NCBI GenBank assembly: GCA_964520975.1
Contig: CAZFPA010000032.1
Location: 1 to 23,037 of the forward strand
Direction of reading: 5' to 3'
Length of the DNA stretch: 23,037 bases
From: CAZFPA01 sp964520975
Lineage (GTDB): Bacteria; Bacillota; Negativicutes; Selenomonadales; Selenomonadaceae
Made by a program: the position numbers and the translations under genes. The notes beneath the pieces were generated by a model. The model made no database searches. It saw only the letters and a list, made by a program, of their open reading frames with translations, and was not told where the DNA came from. Positions 14,474 to 21,776 of this stretch are shown in pieces. Each line of letters begins with the position of its first letter. Positions within the stretch are counted from its first letter, which is position 1.

Positions 14474-15823
14474 GTGTCAGAGATGAAAGCGTATGTACAG
14501 AGTATATTGGACTTGGTGGCCGCGAAGGATCCGAATCAGGTGGAATACCAGAATACGGTCAAAGAAGTCTTGACGACCATCCTGCCCGTGCTGGAAAAGC
14601 ATCCGGAATACCGTAAGGCGAAGATCCTTGAGCGTATGGTGGAGCCGGAGCGCGTGATCATGTTCCGGGTTCCCTGGGAGGATGACAAGGGCGAGATCCA
14701 GGTCAACCGCGGCTTCCGCGTGCAGGCCAACAGCGCCATCGGACCTTACAAAGGCGGGCTGCGCTTTCATCCGAGTGTAAATCTCAGCATCCTGAAGTTC
14801 CTTGCTTTTGAGCAGATCTTCAAGAATGCTCTGACCGGGCTGCCGATTGGCGGCGCCAAGGGCGGTTCCGATTTCGACCCGAAGGGAAAATCCGATCATG
14901 AGGTCATGCGTTTCTGCCAGAGCTTCATGACGGAGCTGTATCGCCATATCGGCCCGAATGTGGATGTTCCGGCTGGCGATATTGGTGTTGGCGGCCGCGA
15001 GATCGGTTATCTCTATGGCCAGTACAAGCGTCTGCGCGATTCCTACGATGCGGGCGTGCTCACAGGCAAGGGCCTTGGCTACTGGGGCAGTCTTGCGCGC
15101 ACGGAGGCTACGGGCTATGGCCTGCTGTATTTCGTGAAGAACATGCTGGACGATAAAGGCATTGATATCAAGGGCAAGACCATCGTGATTTCCGGTTCCG
15201 GCAATGTGGCCACCTATGCCATCCAGAAGGCACAGGAATTCGGCGGCAAGGTCGTTACCTGTTCCGATTCGAACGGCTATGTCTATGACCCGGAGGGTAT
15301 TGATCTCGCTGTGGTCAAGGAGATCAAGGAAGTCCGCCGCGGCCGTATCAAGGAATACATCCAGGCGCGTCCGAACGCTGAGTACCATGAAGGCTGCTCT
15401 GGCGTATGGACGGTCAAATGCGATATTGCGCTGCCGTGCGCAACGCAGAGCGAGATCGATCTTGAATCGGCGAAGGCGCTCGTTGCAAATGGGGTAACGG
15501 CAGTCGGCGAGGGCGCGAATATGCCGTCAACGCTTGAGGCCATTGCGTGCTTCCAGGAGAACAACATCCTGTTTGCTCCGGCCAAGGCGGCCAATGCCGG
15601 CGGTGTTGCGGTATCCGCGCTGGAGATGGCACAGAATTCCATGCGCTATCGCTGGACCTTTGAGGAAGTCGATGAAAAACTCAAGGGCATCATGAAGGAT
15701 ATCTTCACGCAGGCGAAGAACAACGCAGAAAAATATGGTTGCGCAGATAATCTCGTAGCCGGTGCGAACATGACGGCCTTTGAGAAGGTGGCCGATGTCA
15801 TGATGGCCCATGGTCTGGTCTGA
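14474..15823 (+). CDS. gdhA: NADP-type glutamate dehydrogenase
   Basis: A hexameric-class (about 450 residues) glutamate dehydrogenase interconverting 2-oxoglutarate plus ammonia and glutamate, a central ammonium-assimilation step. Motifs are GPYKGGLRFHP, LPIGGAKGG with the catalytic lysine region, DVPAGDIGVGGREIGY, and the Rossmann segment VISGSGNVATYA. The last is followed by CSDSNG, whose serine suggests NADP(H) preference. The start is uncertain. GTG 14474 has AAGGAG (14460-14465) at an eight-base spacer. ATG 14468 in the same frame leaves only two bases, so GTG is preferred, though the ATG may be annotated elsewhere. It has its own promoter region with a palindromic operator candidate and its own terminator. 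Confidence 0.95.
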   Translation: MSEMKAYVQSILDLVAAKDPNQVEYQNTVKEVLTTILPVLEKHPEYRKAKILERMVEPERVIMFRVPWEDDKGEIQVNRGFRVQANSAIGPYKGGLRFHPSVNLSILKFLAFEQIFKNALTGLPIGGAKGGSDFDPKGKSDHEVMRFCQSFMTELYRHIGPNVDVPAGDIGVGGREIGYLYGQYKRLRDSYDAGVLTGKGLGYWGSLARTEATGYGLLYFVKNMLDDKGIDIKGKTIVISGSGNVATYAIQKAQEFGGKVVTCSDSNGYVYDPEGIDLAVVKEIKEVRRGRIKEYIQARPNAEYHEGCSGVWTVKCDIALPCATQSEIDLESAKALVANGVTAVGEGANMPSTLEAIACFQENNILFAPAKAANAGGVAVSALEMAQNSMRYRWTFEEVDEKLKGIMKDIFTQAKNNAEKYGCADNLVAGANMTAFEKVADVMMAHGLV

Positions 15824-15870
15824 AACAGCGTTTTTATGAAATGAATAGCGGGGCAGTTATTGCCCGATAG

Positions 15871-15907
15871 AAAATCCGGCGGGGGCCATGCCCTCTGCCG
15901 GATTTTT
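15871..15907 (+). terminator. Rho-independent terminator of gdhA
   Basis: AAAATCCGGC (15871-15880) pairs with GCCGGATTTT (15897-15906), with an inner GGGG/CCCT stem, and ends in five Ts. A smaller hairpin GGGCA-GTTAT-TGCCC (15851-15865) precedes it. Confidence 0.88.
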
Positions 15908-15949
15908 GCTGTCTAATACTCAGCTGTTTGCTACGCTCTGTAAAAAAAA

Positions 15950-15962
15950 TGAATCGGATTCA
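15950..15962. promoter_or_regulatory. 13-bp dyad upstream of the suf promoter
   Basis: TGAATC-G-GATTCA is a perfect inverted repeat around one base, located 30 bases upstream of the suf -35 box in an A/T-rich setting. It could be an activator or repressor site. No matching regulator gene is in the window. Confidence 0.35.
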
Positions 15963-15992
15963 AATTTTTATTGTATATTAAGCCTATAGGGA

Positions 15993-16021
15993 TTGACAAT
16001 TTTAGTAAAACACAATACAAT
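15993..16021 (+). promoter_or_regulatory. sigma-A promoter of the suf operon
   Basis: A perfect TTGACA (15993-15998), a 17-base spacer and TACAAT (16016-16021) are present. Start of transcription would be about 16028, leaving a leader of about 97 bases before sufC. Confidence 0.82.
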
Positions 16022-16024
16022 GAA

Positions 16025-16051
16025 ATTGAAATCAATCCCGAGTATTTCAAT
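16025..16051. promoter_or_regulatory. inverted repeat at the suf transcription start
   Basis: ATTGAAAT (16025-16032) is perfectly repeated inverted as ATTTCAAT (16044-16051), with an 11-base gap. It spans the predicted start site, a usual position for a repressor such as an Rrf2-family Fe-S sensor, or it could form an RNA hairpin at the 5' end of the leader. Function is inferred from position only. Confidence 0.4.
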
Positions 16052-16124
16052 GAGGATTATGGGAAAAGGTTTTTGCAGCAGTAGTGTATATTTTAGGAAT
16101 ACAGATAAAGAGGAGCGTATAGAT

Positions 16125-16913
16125 ATGGCTGAGAAATTACTGGAAATCAGGGACCTTCATGCGGGCGTGGAGGGTAAGGAGATTCTGAAGGGCTTGGATC
16201 TCTCCATCAATAAGGGCGAGGTGCACGTGATCCTGGGACCGAATGGTTCCGGTAAATCCACACTCATGAACATCATCATGGGGCATCCGAAATACGAAGT
16301 CACGGCGGGCAGTATGCGTTTTGCCGCAGCGGACCTGCAGGCTATGAAGACCTTTGAGCGGGCGCGGGCGGGGATTTTCCTTTCGTTCCAGACGCCGGAG
16401 GAGATTCCGGGCATCACGGTAGAGAACATGCTGCGTACGGCAAAGCAGGCTATGACGGGAGCCCCGGTGAAGATCCTGGCCTTTCGCAAGAAGCTCAAGG
16501 CGATGATGGCGGAGCTCAGGATGGACCCGGCCTATGCGGAGCGCTATATGAATGTAGGCTTTTCCGGCGGAGAGAAAAAGCGCAATGAGATCCTGCAGCT
16601 GCTGATGCTCGAGCCGAAGCTCGCGCTGCTGGATGAGACGGATTCGGGCCTGGATGTGGATGCGGTGCAGATCGTGTCGAGCGGGGTGAGTGCATTCCAT
16701 AATGCAGAGAATTCCTGCCTCATCATCACGCATAATACGCGCATACTCGAGAAGCTTTCGGTAGATCGTGTGCATGTGCTCATGGATGGCCGCATCGTCG
16801 AAGAGGGCGGCGCGGAGCTCATCGAGGAAATCAACCAGCGCGGCTTTACGCATCTGCTCGATGCGCAGAACTGTGCGGACTGCAACCGTGTGTGCCCCAA
16901 GGCAGCAAAGTGA
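16125..16913 (+). CDS. sufC: Fe-S cluster assembly ATPase SufC with Cys-rich tail
   Basis: A 262-residue ABC-type ATPase that works with SufB and SufD as a cytosolic scaffold complex. Walker A is GPNGSGKS, the Q-loop is FLSFQTPEEIPG, the ABC signature is FSGGEKKRNEI, Walker B is LALLDETDSGLD, and the H-loop is ITHN. All match SufC. The last 13 residues are unusual: NCADCNRVCP places Cys250, Cys253 and Cys257 in a C-x2-C-x3-C-P pattern, where canonical SufC proteins simply end. The start is ATG 16125 with AGGAG (16111-16115), a nine-base spacer and the canonical N-terminus LLEIRDLHAGVEGKEIL. The longer in-frame TTG is the -35 box itself. It is first in the operon and ends nine bases before sufB. 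Confidence 0.97.
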   Translation: MAEKLLEIRDLHAGVEGKEILKGLDLSINKGEVHVILGPNGSGKSTLMNIIMGHPKYEVTAGSMRFAAADLQAMKTFERARAGIFLSFQTPEEIPGITVENMLRTAKQAMTGAPVKILAFRKKLKAMMAELRMDPAYAERYMNVGFSGGEKKRNEILQLLMLEPKLALLDETDSGLDVDAVQIVSSGVSAFHNAENSCLIITHNTRILEKLSVDRVHVLMDGRIVEEGGAELIEEINQRGFTHLLDAQNCADCNRVCPKAAK

Positions 16914-16922
16914 GGGATGGCC

Positions 16923-18329
16923 ATGGAAAAGAAAAAGACCTTTGTCGAGGATATCGAGCGTACGCTCTATGATATAAAGAATGAGGACCGTCCGGTCTAC
17001 AAGACGCAGCAGGGGCTCACGGAGGATATCATCCGTGATATTTCCCGGCAGAAGCATGACCCGGACTGGATGCTGCAGTTCCGGCTGAAATCGCTGGACG
17101 TATACAATCACACGCCTATGCCGACCTGGGGGCCGGACCTTTCGGAGCTCAACATGGATGAGATCGTCACCTATGTGAAGCCGGATGCGAAGATGACGGG
17201 CAACTGGAAGGATGTGCCGGAGGATATCAAAGACACCTTTGATCGCCTGGGCATTCCCGAGGCTGAGAAGAAGTCGCTGGCCGGGGTGGGCGCGCAGTAT
17301 GATTCAGAGGTTGTCTACCACAGCATCCAGGAGAGCCTGGTGAAGCAGGGTGTCATCTACACGGACATGGAGACGGCGCTCGTGGAGCATGAGGCGCTCG
17401 TGAAGGAATACTTCATGAAGCTCGTGCCGCCGAAGGACCATAAATTTGTGGCGCTGCACGGCGCGGTCTGGTCTGGCGGTTCCTTCGTCTACGTGCCGGA
17501 AGGCGTGCAGGTGAAGATTCCGCTGCAGTCCTATTTCCGGCTGAATTCGCCGGGCGCGGGGCAGTTCGAGCACACGCTCATCATTGTGGAAAAGGGTGCG
17601 AGCCTGCATTTCATCGAGGGCTGCTCGGCGCCGAAATACAATGTGACGAATCTCCATGCGGGCTGCGTGGAGCTCTATGTGAAAGAGGGCGCCCGGCTGC
17701 GCTATTCCACCATCGAGAACTGGTCCCGCAACATGATGAACCTCAATACGAAGCGGGCGCTGGTGGAAAAGGACGGCATCATTGAATGGGTGTCCGGTTC
17801 CTTTGGTTCTCATGTGTCCATGCTGTATCCCTGCAGCATCCTGCACGGGGAAAACGCGCGCTGCGAGTTCACGGGCGTGACCTTTGCCTCGAAGGGACAG
17901 CATCTTGATACCGGGGCCAGCGTGATCCACGCGGCACCGCATACCTCCGCGAATATCAGTACGCGGACCATTTCCAAGGCGGGCGGCATCGCGGCTTACC
18001 GCAGCGCGGTGAAGGTCATGCCGAATGCCCATCATGCGAAGTGCTCTGTGAACTGCGAATCCCTCATGCTCGATGACATTTCCCGGTCGGATACCCTGCC
18101 GGTCATGGACATCCAGGGCGATGAGGCGGATATCGGCCATGAGGCCAAGATCGGCCGCATCAGCGATGAGGCGGTGTTCTATCTCATGAGCCGCGGCATC
18201 AGCGAGGAGGAAGCCCGGGCGATGATTGTGCGCGGCTTTGTGGAGCCGATTGCGAAGGAGCTGCCGCTCGAATACGCGGTGGAGATGAATAATCTGGTCA
18301 ATATTGAGCTGGAAGGCACGATGGGGTGA
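16923..18329 (+). CDS. sufB: Fe-S cluster assembly scaffold SufB
   Basis: A 468-residue SufB, the cluster-assembling subunit of SufBC2D. The N-terminal helical part includes KHDPDWMLQFRLKSL, LNTWGPDLS-like PTWGPDLSELN and GVGAQYDSEVVYH. The C-terminal beta-helix core includes VWSGGSFVYVPEGV, ENWSRNMMNLNTKR, and HHAKCSVNCESLMLDDISRSDT, with the cysteine region linked to cluster assembly in the family. It ends with DEAVFYLMSRGISEEEARA. Length matches Firmicutes SufB. ATG 16923 is preferred because GAGGG (16912-16916) then has a six-base spacer. ATG 16917 would abut it. The stop codon overlaps the sufD ribosome-binding region. Confidence 0.97.
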   Translation: MEKKKTFVEDIERTLYDIKNEDRPVYKTQQGLTEDIIRDISRQKHDPDWMLQFRLKSLDVYNHTPMPTWGPDLSELNMDEIVTYVKPDAKMTGNWKDVPEDIKDTFDRLGIPEAEKKSLAGVGAQYDSEVVYHSIQESLVKQGVIYTDMETALVEHEALVKEYFMKLVPPKDHKFVALHGAVWSGGSFVYVPEGVQVKIPLQSYFRLNSPGAGQFEHTLIIVEKGASLHFIEGCSAPKYNVTNLHAGCVELYVKEGARLRYSTIENWSRNMMNLNTKRALVEKDGIIEWVSGSFGSHVSMLYPCSILHGENARCEFTGVTFASKGQHLDTGASVIHAAPHTSANISTRTISKAGGIAAYRSAVKVMPNAHHAKCSVNCESLMLDDISRSDTLPVMDIQGDEADIGHEAKIGRISDEAVFYLMSRGISEEEARAMIVRGFVEPIAKELPLEYAVEMNNLVNIELEGTMG

Positions 18330-18333
18330 GAAT

Positions 18334-19167
18334 ATGAGTGAAAAAATATACAGCGAGATTCCCATGCGCACCTGGCGCTGGCTGGGCGTGAACGAGGCGA
18401 AGGTCGGGGAAGCTCTGCTCATGGATACAGAGGAAAAAATCATTACCGTGCCCGAGGGCAGCAAGAATTCCCTCGTGGTAGTCTATCGCAAGGAGTCACA
18501 CGGGCAGCTCAGAATCCGGCTGGAGGAGGGCGCGGAGCTCTCCCTCACGCGGGTGCAGCTGCTGCCGGGCGATGCCGTGCATGCAGGGACTGTGGAGGCG
18601 GTCGTTGCGGCGGGCGCGAAGCTGCACTATACGGCAGTCGAGGCCGGAGCGGCCTCCTCGGTCACGAAGCTCACGGTCGATCTGCAGGGCGACGAGTCCG
18701 CTGCGGATGTGGCTGCGCTCTATCTGGGCGATGGGACGCGTCAGATCGATATGAACTACGTGATCCGCCAGCAGGGGAAAAACACCCGGGCGGATATGCA
18801 GGTGCGTGGGGCACTGCTGGGCGAGAGCCAGAAGATCTTCCGCGGCACGCTTGACTTTTTGCGCGGCTCCAAGGGATCGCAGGGGCATGAGAATGAAGAG
18901 GTCGTGCTGCTTTCACCGAAGGTGCGCAACCGCTCGGTTCCGCTCATGCTGTCCGGTGAGGATGATGTGGACGGCCATCATGCGGTAAGCGTGGGGAAGA
19001 TGGACGAGAACAAGCTCTTCTATCTCATGAGCCGCGGTATGGACCTCGCTGAGGCCCGCCGGCTCGTGGTGGAGGCTGCGTTCAACCCGGTGCTTGAGCG
19101 GGTGCCGGAGCAGGCACTGCGTGAGGAAATCGATGCATACATCAAGGGGAGGCTCAGCCATGACTAA
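18334..19167 (+). CDS. sufD: SufD-like Fe-S assembly protein, short form
   Basis: A 277-residue SufBD-core protein, presumed partner of SufB and SufC. The N-terminus PMRTWRWLGVNE is typical of SufD proteins. The beta-helix core and the C-terminal GKMDENKLFYLMSRGMDLAEAR segment match the SufB/SufD family. It is clearly shorter than the roughly 420-440 residues of E. coli or Bacillus SufD. The missing part is the N-terminal helical domain and part of the core. No frameshift or internal stop is apparent, so it looks like a natural compact form. The start is ATG 18334, with GGGGTGAG overlapping the sufB stop. The 3' end overlaps sufS by eight bases. Confidence 0.88.
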   Translation: MSEKIYSEIPMRTWRWLGVNEAKVGEALLMDTEEKIITVPEGSKNSLVVVYRKESHGQLRIRLEEGAELSLTRVQLLPGDAVHAGTVEAVVAAGAKLHYTAVEAGAASSVTKLTVDLQGDESAADVAALYLGDGTRQIDMNYVIRQQGKNTRADMQVRGALLGESQKIFRGTLDFLRGSKGSQGHENEEVVLLSPKVRNRSVPLMLSGEDDVDGHHAVSVGKMDENKLFYLMSRGMDLAEARRLVVEAAFNPVLERVPEQALREEIDAYIKGRLSHD

Positions 19168-20383
19168 GGATTTTCGCAGGGATTTTCCCCTGCTGCACAA
19201 TATGATGAACGGCAAGCCGCTGGTCTATCTGGACAACGGCGCGACGACGCAGAAGCCCGAGAGCGTGATCCAGGCCATGTGTGGCTACTATGGCGGCTGC
19301 AATGCGAATCCCCATCGCGGGGCCTATGCACTGAGCGTGCAGGCCACGGACATCTATGAGAATGCCCGTGAGCGCACGCGTCAGTTCATCCATGCGAAAA
19401 GCGCGAAGGAAATCATTTTCACGAAGAACGCGACCGAGGCGCTGAATCTCGTGGCCTACAGCTACGGGCTCACGAATATCGGCGCGGGCGATGAGATCGT
19501 GCTGACCATCTCCGAGCATCATTCCAACCTCGTTCCCTGGCAGCAGGTTGCGAAGGCCAGAGGTGCGGTGCTCCGTTATATCTATCTCGAGGCGGATGGC
19601 AATCTGTCCGCGGCGGATATTGAAACGAAGATCACGGCGAAGACGAAGCTCGTAGCGGTCACGCAGGTATCCAATGTACTCGGTCTCGTGAATCCCGTGA
19701 AGGATATCGTGGCCAGGGCTCACCGTGCGGGCGCGGTTGTCGTGGTGGACGGCTCGCAGAGCGTGGCGCACATGGCGGTTGACGTGCAGGATATCGGGGC
19801 GGATTTCTTTGCCTTCTCCGGGCACAAGCTGCTCTCACCGATGGGCATCGGCGTGCTCTACGGGCGGGAGGCGCTGCTCGATGCGATGCCGCCGTTCCTG
19901 ACGGGCGGTGATATGATCGAGTACGTGGAGGAACAGGATACCACCTTTGCGGAGCTGCCGGCAAAATTCGAGGCGGGGACGCAGAATGTCGGCGGGGCGG
20001 CGGGCCTTACAGCTGCCATCGACTATCTGGAAACCTTTGGCTTTGATAATATCCAGCGTATCGAGAAGGAGCTCGTGGACTATGCGCTGCCGCAGCTGCG
20101 TGCACTGCCCTATATTGAGCTCTATGGCTGCGACAGCCGCCAGGACAACAAGACGGGCATCATCACCTTCAACGTGAAGGATGTCCATCCGCATGATGTG
20201 GCGACGATCCTGGATGCTGAGGGCGTGGCTGTGCGCGCGGGACACCACTGTGCGCAGCCGCTCATGAAGTACCTGGGGCAGAACGCCACCTGCCGCGCGA
20301 GCTTTTACCTTTACAATACCAAGGAAGATGTAGACCGTTGGCTGGCGGCTCTCAAGAAGGTAAGGACGGTGATGCACCTATGA
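19160..20383 (+). CDS. sufS: cysteine desulfurase SufS
   Basis: A 407-residue group II cysteine desulfurase that takes sulfur from cysteine for Fe-S assembly. Motifs are YLDNGATTQKP, HRGAYALS, TKNATEALN, SEHHSNLVPW, and FSGHKLLSPMGIG with PLP Lys223. NATCRASFYLYNT carries the persulfide Cys378 in the short RASF/RASL loop that defines the SufS class. The start is ATG 19160, inside the end of sufD, with AGGGGAGG (19145-19152) and a seven-base spacer. The stop overlaps the start of sufU (ATGA), indicating translational coupling of enzyme and sulfur acceptor. Confidence 0.97.
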   Translation: MTKDFRRDFPLLHNMMNGKPLVYLDNGATTQKPESVIQAMCGYYGGCNANPHRGAYALSVQATDIYENARERTRQFIHAKSAKEIIFTKNATEALNLVAYSYGLTNIGAGDEIVLTISEHHSNLVPWQQVAKARGAVLRYIYLEADGNLSAADIETKITAKTKLVAVTQVSNVLGLVNPVKDIVARAHRAGAVVVVDGSQSVAHMAVDVQDIGADFFAFSGHKLLSPMGIGVLYGREALLDAMPPFLTGGDMIEYVEEQDTTFAELPAKFEAGTQNVGGAAGLTAAIDYLETFGFDNIQRIEKELVDYALPQLRALPYIELYGCDSRQDNKTGIITFNVKDVHPHDVATILDAEGVAVRAGHHCAQPLMKYLGQNATCRASFYLYNTKEDVDRWLAALKKVRTVMHL

Positions 20384-20811
20384 ATCTCGACAGCATCTAT
20401 ACAGAACTCATCGCGGAGCATAGCCGCTCCACGGTGCATAAGCATCATCTGGAGCATCCGAGCTGCAGCCTCAAGGGACATAATCCAAGCTGCGGCGACG
20501 AGATCACGCTCGAGCTGCAGGTCGCTGACGGGCGCATCGCGGACGCCTCCTTTACAGGTGTCGGCTGTGCCATATCGCAGGCCTCGACCTCGATGATGAT
20601 CGATCTCATCAAGGGGGAGCCGGTGGAAAAGGCTGAGCGCCTCGCAAAGCTCTTCATCGGCATGATCAAAGGCGAGATCACAGCTGAGGATGAGCTCGAG
20701 GAGCTCGACGAGGCCATGGCGCTCAAGAACATCTCCACCATGCCGGCCAGGGTCAAATGCGCGGTGCTTTCCTGGCACACGCTGCAGACCGCGCTGGAGA
20801 AAAAGGATTGA
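20380..20811 (+). CDS. sufU: SufU zinc-dependent sulfur acceptor
   Basis: A 143-residue IscU-like protein of the SufU type. In Gram-positive bacteria SufU is a zinc protein that receives persulfide sulfur from SufS. The zinc ligands are in place: Cys38 and Asp40 in NPSCGDEI, Cys63 in GVGCAISQAS, and Cys127 in RVKCAVLSWHT. The insertion between the second and third cysteines, typical of SufU and absent from IscU, is present. The start at 20380 overlaps the sufS stop by four bases, with no strong SD of its own, so it is likely translated by coupling. It is the last gene of the operon; a terminator starts 11 bases after the stop. Confidence 0.96.
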   Translation: MNLDSIYTELIAEHSRSTVHKHHLEHPSCSLKGHNPSCGDEITLELQVADGRIADASFTGVGCAISQASTSMMIDLIKGEPVEKAERLAKLFIGMIKGEITAEDELEELDEAMALKNISTMPARVKCAVLSWHTLQTALEKKD

Positions 20812-20821
20812 CAGGCTGCTT

Positions 20822-20852
20822 GCCGTCGGCCGCGAGGCTGGCGGCTTTTTTT
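20822..20852 (+). terminator. Rho-independent terminator of the suf operon
   Basis: GCCGTCGGCC (20822-20831) pairs with GGCTGGCGGC (20836-20845), including two wobbles, across a GNRA-type GCGA loop. Seven Ts follow at 20846-20852. Confidence 0.9.
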
Positions 20853-20895
20853 GCCGGGAACAAGAAAAAATCAGAAAAAATTTGCGCAGAATGTA

Positions 20896-20924
20896 TTGAC
20901 AATAATACGAAAACCAAGTATATT
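20896..20924 (+). promoter_or_regulatory. sigma-A promoter of the GntR regulator gene
   Basis: A perfect TTGACA (20896-20901), a 17-base spacer and TATATT (20919-20924) are present. Start would be about 20931, immediately before the operator palindrome. Confidence 0.82.
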
Positions 20925-20932
20925 AAACATGT

Positions 20933-20950
20933 AAGTGGTACGTACCACTT
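20933..20950. promoter_or_regulatory. GntR operator 1, perfect 18-bp palindrome
   Basis: AAGTGGTACGTACCACTT is fully self-complementary, and contains the GT-n-TA-n-AC-like pattern of HutC-subfamily GntR operators. Its position just after the promoter start implies autorepression. A related site precedes agaS at 21738. Confidence 0.82.
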
Positions 20951-20966
20951 GAAGGAGAGAATGGAT

Positions 20967-21695
20967 ATGCAGATAATAGATAAGGACAGCAAGCTTCCGC
21001 TCTATTGCCAGCTCATGCAGCTCATCATCGATGAGATCGAGCACCATCATATAGAGGTTGATGAGAAGCTGCCGTCGGAGAGAGAGTTCTGCAGCAAGTA
21101 TGATCTGAGCCGCTCTACTGTGCGCCAGGCTTTTCTGGAGCTTGAGCAGGATGGCTACATCTACAAGATCCACGGCAAGGGAACCTTCGTTTCCCCGAAG
21201 AAGTTCAATCAGGAGCTGTTGAAATTCTACAGCTTTACCTCGGAAATGAAAAAGATCGGCAAGGTGCCGTCTTCACGAGTGCTGAGCTTTGATACCGTTG
21301 CCTGTGACTGGAGCCTGGCCCAGAAGCTGCATACGACTGCCGGCACCGAGGTTTACCGTTTCCAGCGGCTTCGCCTCGCGGATGACAAGCCGGTGATGAT
21401 CGAGACCAGCTACATTCCGAAGGCGCGCTTTGCGGGTTTCACGGGAGAAATGCTCGAGCAGCATGCAATGTATGATATCTTTGCGCATGACTATGGCGTG
21501 GAGTTCACCTACGCGGAGGAAAAATTCCAGGCGGTGATGACCGATGACCGCACGGCGAAATTCCTCAATGTAAAGAAGTCGCTGCCAAGCCTCAAGATCG
21601 AGCGCTTTACCTATGAGCGCGAGCTCGTCATCGAGTATACCGTGAGCATGGCCCGCGGCGATCAGATGATTTATTCGATACGATTGAACAAATAA
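20967..21695 (+). CDS. GntR family (HutC/UTRA) transcriptional regulator
   Basis: A 242-residue regulator. The N-terminal winged HTH (about 6-75) has LPLYCQLMQLI, LPSEREFCSKYDLSRSTVRQAFLELEQDGY and GKGTFVSPKK. The C-terminal UTRA effector domain (about 95-238) includes VYRFQRLRLADDKPVMIETSYIP and YDIFAHDYGVEFTYAEE, typical of HutC/NagR-type sensors that bind sugar phosphates. ATG 20967 has AAGGAG at a nine-base spacer. ATG 20961 in the same frame has only three bases and is an alternative. It sits between two similar TGGTACGTAC operators and directly ahead of agaS and a PTS gene. It most likely represses the amino-sugar operon and itself until a phosphorylated amino sugar appears. It is not the DeoR-type AgaR of enterobacteria. 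Confidence 0.92.
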   Translation: MQIIDKDSKLPLYCQLMQLIIDEIEHHHIEVDEKLPSEREFCSKYDLSRSTVRQAFLELEQDGYIYKIHGKGTFVSPKKFNQELLKFYSFTSEMKKIGKVPSSRVLSFDTVACDWSLAQKLHTTAGTEVYRFQRLRLADDKPVMIETSYIPKARFAGFTGEMLEQHAMYDIFAHDYGVEFTYAEEKFQAVMTDDRTAKFLNVKKSLPSLKIERFTYERELVIEYTVSMARGDQMIYSIRLNK

Positions 21696-21737
21696 CCCAT
21701 TGCTGCCAGTTTGGAGGGTCTTCTTTTTCGCCCTTTT

Positions 21738-21755
21738 AACTGGTACGTACATCAT
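21738..21755. promoter_or_regulatory. GntR operator 2 upstream of agaS
   Basis: AACTGGTACGTACATCAT matches operator 1 at 14 of 18 positions, including the whole TGGTACGTAC core, but its right arm is degenerate. A weak promoter (TTGGAG, 21711-21716; 17 bases; TTTTAA, 21734-21739) abuts it. No terminator separates it from the regulator gene, so agaS may also be read from the upstream promoter. Confidence 0.7.
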
Positions 21756-21776
21756 GACCAATTTAGGAGGGGTACT

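Noticed and set aside
14477..15388. 303-codon minus-strand open frame opposite gdhA
   Set aside because: It is a shadow of gdhA codon usage. It is not linked convincingly to the minus-strand-type hairpin at 14247, because it would end before it without any ribosome-binding site at its start.
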